A DNA stretch of 11,330 nucleotides, taken from assembly GCA_035544635.1 (NCBI GenBank), contig DATKDQ010000383.1, forward strand, positions 1 through 11,330. Reading direction: 5' to 3'. The stretch comes from DATAFT01 sp035544635. GTDB lineage: Bacteria; Acidobacteriota; Thermoanaerobaculia; Multivoradales; Multivoraceae. The position numbers were made by a program, and so were the translations under genes. This document shows, piece by piece, positions 5,953-11,330 of the stretch; position 1 is the stretch's first letter, and each line of letters starts with the position of its first letter. The notes under the pieces were generated by a model. That model had not been told where the DNA came from. It saw only the letters and a list, made by a program, of their open reading frames with translations, and did not search any database.

Positions 5953-6938
5953 GGCTGCGCTCTCGCCGCGAGACCTGGCCGGTGGCGGGTGTCTTCCGCA
6001 TCGCGCGCGGCGCGGTGACCGCGGTCGAGGTGGTGGTCGTCGAGGTGGAGGAGGACGGCGTGGTCGGCCGCGGCGAGGGCTGTCCGGAGTCGCGGTATCA
6101 CGAGGGGGCGGAGGGCTGCCTCGAGCAGATCGACGGCCTGCGAGCGCACGCGGAGGCGGGGCTCGACCGCGTCGAGCTGCAGGACCTGCTGCCGGCGGGA
6201 GCGGCGCGCAACGCGCTCGACTGCGCGCTCTGGGACCTCGAGGCCAAGCGGCGTGACGTGCCGGCATGGAGAATTGCCGGGCTCGGTGGTGTCCAGGAGC
6301 TGGTGACGGCCTACACCATCAGCCTCGATCGGCCGGAGACCATGGGCGAGCGGGCGGCGGGGGCCGCCGATCGTCCCCTGCTCAAGATCAAGCTCGGTGG
6401 TGAGGGCGGGGCGCTCGCCGACGTCGCCCGGGTCGCCGCAGTGCATGCCGCGGCCCCCTCGGCCCGGCTCATCGTCGACGCCAACGAGGCCTGGAACCTG
6501 GAGCAGCTCCGCGAGATCGCGCCGCGACTCGCCGATCTCGGCGTCGAGCTCATCGAGCAGCCCCTGCCGGCTTCGGCCGACGTCGCGCTCGAGGGCTTCG
6601 CCAGCCCGGTGCCGCTCGCCGCGGACGAGTCGTGCCGCGACCGCGGCTCGCTCGACGCGGTGCGCGGCCGTTACCACTTCGTCAACATCAAGCTCGACAA
6701 GACCGGAGGGCTGACCGAGGCGCTCGCGCTCGCCGAGGCTGCGGCGGCGGCCGATCTGCGCCTGATGGTGGGATGCATGCTCGGCACCTCGCTCGCGATG
6801 GCGCCGGCGGCGCTGATCGGCCAGCGCTGCGAGCTCGTCGACCTCGACGGGCCGCTCCTCCTGGCCGAGGATCGCGTGCCCTGCATCCGCTATGACGGCG
6901 GGGTGATGCTGCCGGCGCCGCGCGAGCTGTGGGGTTAG
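5949..6938 (+). CDS. dgcA: Enolase-superfamily racemase/epimerase (DgcA; N-acetyl-D-glutamate racemase or L-Ala-D/L-Glu epimerase type)
   Basis: A 329-aa enolase-superfamily enzyme of the muconate-lactonising subgroup. An N-terminal capping domain (about 1-110, starting RETWPVAGVFRIARG) precedes a TIM barrel. Catalytic residues are visible: the K-x-K pair Lys146/Lys148 in LLKIKLGG, metal ligands Asp177 (IVDANEAW), Glu203 (LIEQPLP) and Asp226 (AADES), and the opposite base Lys248 (VNIKLDKTGG). In the DgcN-DgcA route the enzyme converts N-acetyl-D-Glu to N-acetyl-L-Glu. The adjacent DUF1611 gene and the N-terminal segment favour this. However, the D-L-D motif at 298-300 resembles the D-x-D that binds the dipeptide ammonium in L-Ala-D/L-Glu epimerases, so dipeptide epimerisation is not excluded. 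The GTG start at 5949 overlaps the dgcN stop as GTGA. Confidence 0.8.
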   Translation: MRLRSRRETWPVAGVFRIARGAVTAVEVVVVEVEEDGVVGRGEGCPESRYHEGAEGCLEQIDGLRAHAEAGLDRVELQDLLPAGAARNALDCALWDLEAKRRDVPAWRIAGLGGVQELVTAYTISLDRPETMGERAAGAADRPLLKIKLGGEGGALADVARVAAVHAAAPSARLIVDANEAWNLEQLREIAPRLADLGVELIEQPLPASADVALEGFASPVPLAADESCRDRGSLDAVRGRYHFVNIKLDKTGGLTEALALAEAAAAADLRLMVGCMLGTSLAMAPAALIGQRCELVDLDGPLLLAEDRVPCIRYDGGVMLPAPRELWG

Positions 6939-6949
6939 ACCGCACCTCC

Positions 6950-8011
6950 ATGATCGACGAGCGATCGCGCGCCTTCCTCGACCGGCTCCTCCTGACTCCC
7001 AGCCCGTCGGGGTACGAGCAGGAGGTCCAGGCTCTGGTGCGGAGCTTCGCGGCGGAGCTGGCCGACGAGGTGCGCACCGATCTCCACGGCAACGTGATCG
7101 CGGTCCGCAACCCCGGGGGCCGCCCGCGCATCCTGCTCGACGGTCACTGCGACCACATCGGCCTCCTGGTACAGCACATCGACGACTCGGGCTTCCTCTA
7201 CGTGCAGGCGATCGGCGGCTGGGACCTGATGATGCTCTTGGGCCGCGCGGTGGTGGTGTGGACGCACTCGGGTCCTCAGCCGGGCGTGATCGGCCGCAAG
7301 CCCAAGCACCTGCTCTCGAAGGAGGAGAGCAAGAAGATGCCGAAGATCGCCGATCTCTGGGTCGACCTCGGCATCGGCTCGGCGGAGGAGGTGCGGCGGC
7401 TGGTGCGCATCGGCGACCCGGTCACGGTCGAGCTCGGCGCGCGTGAGCTGCCGAACGGCCGCCTCGCGGGCCCCAAGCTCGACAACACCGCGGGCCTCTT
7501 CGTCGTCCTCGAGACGCTCAAGCGGCTGGCGGCGAAGACCTTCGACCCCGCGGTGTTCGTGGTATCGGCGGTGCAGGAGGAGATCGGCCTGCGCGGGGCC
7601 ACGACGGCCGCCTACGGCGTCGATCCGCAAGTCGGCATCGGGGTCGACGTCACGCACGCCACCGACTGCCCGACGATCGATCGCCGCGAGCACGGAGCGG
7701 TCGACCTCGGCAAGGGGCCGGTGCTCTTCCGCGGTCCCAACGTCAACCCCGTCCTGTTCGACACTCTGTGCGGGCTGGCGAGCGCCCGGGCGCTGCCCTA
7801 CCAGGTCAAGGGCGCGCCGCGCGGAACGCCGAACGACGCCAACGTGCTGCAGCTCACCCGCGCCGGGGTGGCGACGGCGGCGATCGGGCTGCCGAACCGC
7901 TACATGCACACGCCGGTCGAGATGGTGGCGCTCGCGGACCTCGACGTCGCGGCCGAGCTCATCGCCGAGCTGGTGACGACCACCAAGACCGACGCCGGCT
8001 TCACGCCGTGA
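6950..8011 (+). CDS. M42-family metallo-aminopeptidase
   Basis: A 353-aa cytosolic peptidase of the M42 (TET / glutamyl aminopeptidase / former endoglucanase M) family, normally a dinuclear-metal oligomer that removes N-terminal residues from short peptides. All metal and catalytic residues are visible: His67 in DGHCDHIG, Asp178 in GPKLDNTAG, the Glu210-Glu211 pair in VQEEIGLRG (catalytic base and ligand), Asp233 in GVDVTHA and His320 in RYMHTPVE. The motif G-H-C-D-H-I-G differs from the common A-H-M-D-E-I-G by His at 70. ATG 6950 is preferred, 11 nt after the dgcA stop; an in-frame GTG at 6929 would overlap dgcA by 10 nt, and neither start has a good Shine-Dalgarno. As last gene of the operon it may hydrolyse Glu-containing dipeptides or deacylate N-acetyl-Glu for its neighbours; this is inference. 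Its 3' end overlaps the convergent GH20 gene by 11 nt. Confidence 0.9.
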   Translation: MIDERSRAFLDRLLLTPSPSGYEQEVQALVRSFAAELADEVRTDLHGNVIAVRNPGGRPRILLDGHCDHIGLLVQHIDDSGFLYVQAIGGWDLMMLLGRAVVVWTHSGPQPGVIGRKPKHLLSKEESKKMPKIADLWVDLGIGSAEEVRRLVRIGDPVTVELGARELPNGRLAGPKLDNTAGLFVVLETLKRLAAKTFDPAVFVVSAVQEEIGLRGATTAAYGVDPQVGIGVDVTHATDCPTIDRREHGAVDLGKGPVLFRGPNVNPVLFDTLCGLASARALPYQVKGAPRGTPNDANVLQLTRAGVATAAIGLPNRYMHTPVEMVALADLDVAAELIAELVTTTKTDAGFTP

Positions 8012-9899
8012 TGAGCAGCTCGCGCACGGCCTTCAGGTAGCCGAGCGAGCTCTCGAGCCCACCGGGGCGGTTGCGCGTCAGCCACAGCTCGCGCCGGCTC
8101 ACGGTGAGCTCGTCGAGGCGGTTCGCGAGCGCGTGCCGGACGGTCTCCGGCAGCGCCCGCGCATCTTCGATCGCGCCCCGCTCGAGGCGCGCTCGCCCGA
8201 GGTCGCATCCCAGGCGCACCGCTTCGCCGGCCCAGGCGAGCTCCCGCCTGACCAGCTCGCCCTCGGCGTCGCCGGCTCGGGCCGCCGGCAGAGCGGCGAG
8301 GAGTGCGGCCGCCTCGCTCGACGCGGCGGCGAGGGCGGCGGCATCGAGCCGATCGAGGCCGCGCCGGGTCAGGGGATCGGCGGCGCCGACCAGCAGATGG
8401 AAGGGGACGGTCGAGTTGGCGAGCGCGCGTCCGGTCACGAGGTGGAGATCCCCCAGGGCCACCAGCGTGGTCCCCGAGTCCAGGCCGGGCACCGCCCAGG
8501 TGTCCAGGAGCTCGGCGATGGGAAGCGTCTCGGGGGCGCGCGCCGCCTCCGCGTTCCAGGCGAAGCAGGCGCCGGCGACCAGCGGCGGGTAGCTGATCGG
8601 TAGCGGCTGGAGGTGACCCCGATCGCCCCAGTCGGTGACGAGGAAGCCGCGCGCGCCGTGCTCCACCCCGGCTCGTGCCGCGGCGGCGAGGTTCGCGACG
8701 GCGTTGGTCAGGCGGCCGGCGAGGCTCAGCCAGGAGCTGGTGCCCGGGCACACGTAGAACTCGAGGCCGGAGGCCGCCAGCGCTTCGCACTGCGCCGGGA
8801 ACGGATGGTCCGCCTCGTATCCCCACACCAGCGCGATGGCGTCGGGCGGCACCTCGGGCAGAAGCTCGGGATGTCCGAGCGCGATGTCGCCCCAGAACAT
8901 CACGCGCCGTCCCCACCCGCTCACGCGCGCATGGATCGCGCGCAGGAAGTCGAGGTACACGCGCCCGCGCCCGCGCGCCTCACAGGCCTGCCGCGAGCGC
9001 CCGAGCCCGAGATCGAAGGTCTCGTCGAGGCCGACGTTGAGCAGATTGCTGCGGAAACAGGGCAGGAGCTGATCGTAGAGGTCCTCGAGCAGCCGCAAGC
9101 TGTCGGGGTCGATCGGGCAGAGGCTGAAGGGCTCGCGCCGGCCCTCGCTCCACGGATGGACGATCCCCTCCGGGCATTCGGCGAGCCGGCGGTAGGGATG
9201 ATGCACCAGCCAGCGGTGCAGGTGTCCGAAGCTGTTCTGGTTGGGCACCAGCTCCACGCCGCGGTCGGCGCACCAGGCGTCGAGCGCGCGCACGTCGTGC
9301 GGTGTGAGCGGGCTCGCGCCGCGCCACACCTCCTCGTGGCCGGCGTAGGCGAAGGTGTGCTCGGTGTAGAGCTGGAGCTGGTTGATCTTGAGCGAGGACA
9401 GGAGGTCGACGAGGCGCTTCAGGGTGGCGAGCGACGGCACCTTGTTGCGGCTGACGTCGAGCATCACGCCGCGCTCGCGGAAGTCGGGCCAGTCCTCGAC
9501 GTCTATCGGCCAGAGCGCCTCCGGCGCGCCGCCGGGAGAGCGGGGATGCAGGCGCAACCACTGCCGCAGCGTGGCGGAGCCGTGGAGGAGCCCGGCGCGG
9601 TCGGGCGCCACGATCTCGATCGCGCCGCCGCCGTCGATGCGCAGACGGTAGCCCTGCGCGGGAAGGCCCGCCGCCGGATTCTCGCGCAGGCGCAACGGGA
9701 AGCGCCCGGACGAAGCGTCGGTGGGCGACTGGGGAGACGCCGAACCGCGGAGCTCGGCGAGAAGCGCCGCGATCGGGGGAACCCCGGCGAGCTCCGGCCG
9801 CACCTTCGTGGCCTCGACGCTCGTGGCCGGGCGCACCGGCCCGTCGCCGGTCCGGCAGCGGCGCGGCGGCGGGGCGAGCAGATCGGAGCGCGGTCTCAC
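8001..9899 (-). CDS. GH20-family beta-N-acetylhexosaminidase (hexosaminidase D-like)
   Basis: A 632-aa glycoside hydrolase that probably removes terminal beta-linked N-acetylhexosamine, using substrate-assisted catalysis with an Asp-Glu pair. A GH20b-like N-terminal domain (about 80-132; YRLRIDG and APDRAGLLHGSATLRQWL) is followed by a TIM barrel from WPDFRERGVMLDVSRNKVP (about 137-155). Other marks are NSFGHLHRW at 222-230, the catalytic Asp292-Glu293 in NVGLDETFDLG, and WGYE and VTDWGD as likely sugar-contacting aromatic segments. The D-E-T-F-D-L-G context resembles hexosaminidase D rather than secreted chitobiases. The C-terminal 130 residues are helical with no assignment. No signal peptide is visible, so it is probably cytosolic. 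The GTG start at 9899 overlaps the upstream propeller gene's stop as GTGA. The exact start is uncertain because the first 35 residues are poorly conserved-looking and no Shine-Dalgarno is seen. Confidence 0.82.
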   Translation of the reverse strand: MRPRSDLLAPPPRRCRTGDGPVRPATSVEATKVRPELAGVPPIAALLAELRGSASPQSPTDASSGRFPLRLRENPAAGLPAQGYRLRIDGGGAIEIVAPDRAGLLHGSATLRQWLRLHPRSPGGAPEALWPIDVEDWPDFRERGVMLDVSRNKVPSLATLKRLVDLLSSLKINQLQLYTEHTFAYAGHEEVWRGASPLTPHDVRALDAWCADRGVELVPNQNSFGHLHRWLVHHPYRRLAECPEGIVHPWSEGRREPFSLCPIDPDSLRLLEDLYDQLLPCFRSNLLNVGLDETFDLGLGRSRQACEARGRGRVYLDFLRAIHARVSGWGRRVMFWGDIALGHPELLPEVPPDAIALVWGYEADHPFPAQCEALAASGLEFYVCPGTSSWLSLAGRLTNAVANLAAAARAGVEHGARGFLVTDWGDRGHLQPLPISYPPLVAGACFAWNAEAARAPETLPIAELLDTWAVPGLDSGTTLVALGDLHLVTGRALANSTVPFHLLVGAADPLTRRGLDRLDAAALAAASSEAAALLAALPAARAGDAEGELVRRELAWAGEAVRLGCDLGRARLERGAIEDARALPETVRHALANRLDELTVSRRELWLTRNRPGGLESSLGYLKAVRELLITA

Positions 9900-11245
9900 G
9901 CGCCGATGCAGACCAGGTGGCGCTCGGTGCGGAAGTACCACTTGCCGTCGACCAGCGCCGGCGAGGCGAGTGTCTGCTCACCGAGGCTGTTCACGCGCAA
10001 GAGCTCGAAGGCGTCACCGGCGCGCAGGACGAAGGTGTCCCCTTCGTCGTTGGTGAAGAACACCTTGCCGTCGAAGGCCACCGGCGAGGCCGAGAACCCC
10101 TCGCGGCGAGCCTCGCCCAACCGCCCCTGCCACAGGAGCTCGCCATCGGCGGCGCGGTGGCAGCTCGCGACGCTGACCATGTCGTTCACCATGTAGAGGC
10201 GCCCGTCGTAGACGATCGGTGAGGGGATGAAGGGCGAGCCCTTGCTGGTCTGCCACACCACGCGATCGCCGGTGACGTCGCCCTTGCCGCCGGGACGAAT
10301 GGCGAGCGTCGGGCCGGCGCGTCCGGTGGAGCAGAAGAGAAGCCCCTCTCCGACCACCGGCGTCGGCACCGCTTCGGAGAGGTTGCCGGCGCAGCTCCAG
10401 AGCTCCTTGCCCGTCGCCGGGTCGTAGGCATAGACGCGACGCTCGCCGCTCACGACGATCTCATCGCGACCGTCCTCGAGGCGGATGGCCACCGGCGTGC
10501 CCCAGCCCACCGTCTCGCGGCGGGGCGTGCGCCAGAGCCTTTGGCCAGTGGCCCGCTCGTAGGCCGCGATGAAGGAGCCCTCCGGCCCGGTGTGGTCCTG
10601 GTAGAGGACGATCCTGTCCTGGTAGAGGAGCGGCGACCCCGCGCTGCCGTGCCGCGTCGGCACGTCGCCGAAGCTCTGCTGCCAGACCAGCCGGCCGTCG
10701 AAATCGACGGCCACCAGGCCGTGATTGCCGAAGTAGGCGTACACCAGCTTGCCGTCCGTCGACGGCGTGCTCGAGGCGTGGCTGTTCTTGGGGTACATGG
10801 ACTCCGGGCTCGCGGGCGGCACCAGCGTCTCCCACTCGAGCGAGCCGTCGGCACGGTCGAGGGCGAGCAGCGAACGCCGCGCGCCACCGTCGTACGACGT
10901 GGTCAGGAAGATCTTGTCTCCCCAGACGATGGGTGACGAGTGGCCGCGACCGGGGATCTCGACACGCCAGGCCACGTTCTCGGTCGGCGACCAGGAGTCG
11001 GCGTACCGGTGGCCCGCGGTGTCGACCAGACCCTGCCCCGACGGGCCGCGCCAGCGCGACCAGTAGCGGTCCGCGGGTGGCTCCACCGGCACCATCCTGA
11101 CGGCGGCGTCGGCGTCCAGGGCGTGGCCCGGCGCTGGCGGGCAGAAGGCGAGCGACACGGCGATGGCCAGAACGCACGGCGGCCAGCGGACGGGCCGCGC
11201 GCAGGGTGGGACGGGGCGCGGGTGGGACGTGGAACCGCTCGACAT
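9896..11245 (-). CDS. Secreted PQQ-like beta-propeller protein
   Basis: A 449-aa exported protein built of PQQ-like (BamB-type) beta-propeller repeats. The N-terminus has Arg-rich residues before a hydrophobic stretch (about 22-36) and a plausible signal-peptidase site after PGHA near 42. The mature part begins with W-S-R-W-R-G-P-S-G-Q-G (62-72), an opening typical of these proteins in Acidobacteriota and Planctomycetota. Repeats carry the pattern of an A-x-D-x-x-G-x-x-x-W blade: LLALDRADGSLEWE, VAVDFDGRLVWQQ, IAAYERATGQRLWR, VYAYDPATGKELWS and CHRAADGELLWQ. Such proteins are periplasmic scaffolds; PQQ is not necessarily bound and no enzymatic residues stand out. ATG 11245-11243 has GGAGG nine bases upstream. 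It is the first gene of a pair with the GH20 hydrolase, whose start overlaps its stop; the link between them is unknown. Confidence 0.87.
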   Translation of the reverse strand: MSSGSTSHPRPVPPCARPVRWPPCVLAIAVSLAFCPPAPGHALDADAAVRMVPVEPPADRYWSRWRGPSGQGLVDTAGHRYADSWSPTENVAWRVEIPGRGHSSPIVWGDKIFLTTSYDGGARRSLLALDRADGSLEWETLVPPASPESMYPKNSHASSTPSTDGKLVYAYFGNHGLVAVDFDGRLVWQQSFGDVPTRHGSAGSPLLYQDRIVLYQDHTGPEGSFIAAYERATGQRLWRTPRRETVGWGTPVAIRLEDGRDEIVVSGERRVYAYDPATGKELWSCAGNLSEAVPTPVVGEGLLFCSTGRAGPTLAIRPGGKGDVTGDRVVWQTSKGSPFIPSPIVYDGRLYMVNDMVSVASCHRAADGELLWQGRLGEARREGFSASPVAFDGKVFFTNDEGDTFVLRAGDAFELLRVNSLGEQTLASPALVDGKWYFRTERHLVCIGA

Positions 11246-11254
11246 GGGGTCGTG

Positions 11255-11271
11255 CCTCCAGGGCCATTGTA
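11255..11271 (-). promoter_or_regulatory. Shine-Dalgarno and -10-like hexamer of the propeller gene
   Basis: On the minus strand GGAGG (11259-11255) stands nine bases before the ATG at 11245 and supports that start. Just upstream, TACAAT (11271-11266) matches TATAAT at five of six positions, but I find no good -35 at 16-18 bases. Transcription from it would begin around the Shine-Dalgarno itself, giving a very short leader, so the Shine-Dalgarno is more secure than the promoter. Confidence 0.4.
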
Positions 11272-11300
11272 ACGGCGGAGAGGTCGAGTCCCGCGGCCGC

Positions 11301-11330
11301 TCACTCCGCGACCTGGGTCGCGAACCACCT
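11301..11330 (-). CDS. Possible 3' tail of a further minus-strand gene
   Basis: At the right edge a minus-strand frame reads RWFATQVAE and then TGA at 11303-11301, 55 nt before the propeller gene's start. Nine codons are too few to prove a gene. The position would suit an upstream gene of the same strand. It could equally be non-coding. Confidence 0.2.
   Translation of the reverse strand, partial: RWFATQVAE

Noticed and set aside
8961..8980. Short CGCCCG/GCGC repeat run
   Set aside because: It encodes Arg-Gly-Arg residues within the GH20 gene and is ordinary for this base composition.
8613..10196. Long plus-strand open frame (527 codons) opposite the GH20 and propeller genes
   Set aside because: It has no family motif, is rich in Arg/Ala/Gly/Glu as antisense GC-rich frames are, and spans two well-supported minus-strand genes.
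1..11330. tRNA, rRNA, CRISPR, insertion sequence, integrase or attachment site
   Set aside because: I looked for these on both strands and saw no cloverleaf, spaced repeats, transposase motifs or flanking terminal repeats. The composition is uniform, so there is no sign of recent transfer.

Overview
The window is a dense, very GC-rich (roughly 70% by eye) bacterial chromosomal segment. It carries ten recognisable genes or gene parts on both strands and shows no RNA genes, mobile elements or CRISPR. Almost every third codon position is G or C, and GTG starts are common. A secreted PQQ-propeller protein with a W-x-x-W-R-G-P-x-G-x-G opening (frequent in Acidobacteriota and Planctomycetota), a class III PHA synthase and a TonB-family protein suggest a Gram-negative, high-GC lineage. 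My best guess is Acidobacteriota (Thermoanaerobaculia-like), with Myxococcota or Planctomycetota as alternatives. This assignment is inference.

Layout. (1) 1-672 (+): C-terminal part of an unrecognised Pro/Ala-rich, cysteine-containing protein, converging across a likely bidirectional terminator on (2) a minus-strand pair: asd (2729-1671, aspartate-semialdehyde dehydrogenase) followed, after a 226-nt hairpin-rich gap with a sigma-54-like site, by a TonB-family protein (1444-695). (3) From a divergent promoter region at 2730-2842, a six-gene plus-strand operon: phaE-phaC (class III polyhydroxyalkanoate synthase), a GNAT acetyltransferase, dgcN (DUF1611, D-glutamate N-acetyltransferase family), dgcA (enolase-superfamily N-acetyl-D-glutamate racemase / dipeptide epimerase type) and an M42 metallo-aminopeptidase. 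phaE to dgcA are joined by stop/start overlaps (17 nt, ATGA, GTGA, GTGA). (4) A minus-strand pair, PQQ-like propeller (11245-9896) and a GH20 beta-N-acetylhexosaminidase (9899-8001), linked by GTGA. The GH20 gene runs 11 nt into the 3' end of the M42 gene.

How they may work together. DgcN and DgcA together turn D-Glu into N-acetyl-L-Glu. The enolase-superfamily enzyme alternatively looks able to epimerise L-Ala-D-Glu. An M42 aminopeptidase next door and a GH20 hexosaminidase with no visible signal peptide on the facing operon would fit salvage of cell-wall D-glutamate, peptides and amino sugars. The PHA synthase at the head of the operon suggests that carbon storage is co-expressed with this salvage. 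The pairing of PHA synthesis with D-glutamate/muropeptide catabolism is the most interesting feature; the link is a hypothesis from gene order.

No gene-free stretch exceeds 300 bases. The longest gap, 1445-1670, is described as its own features.
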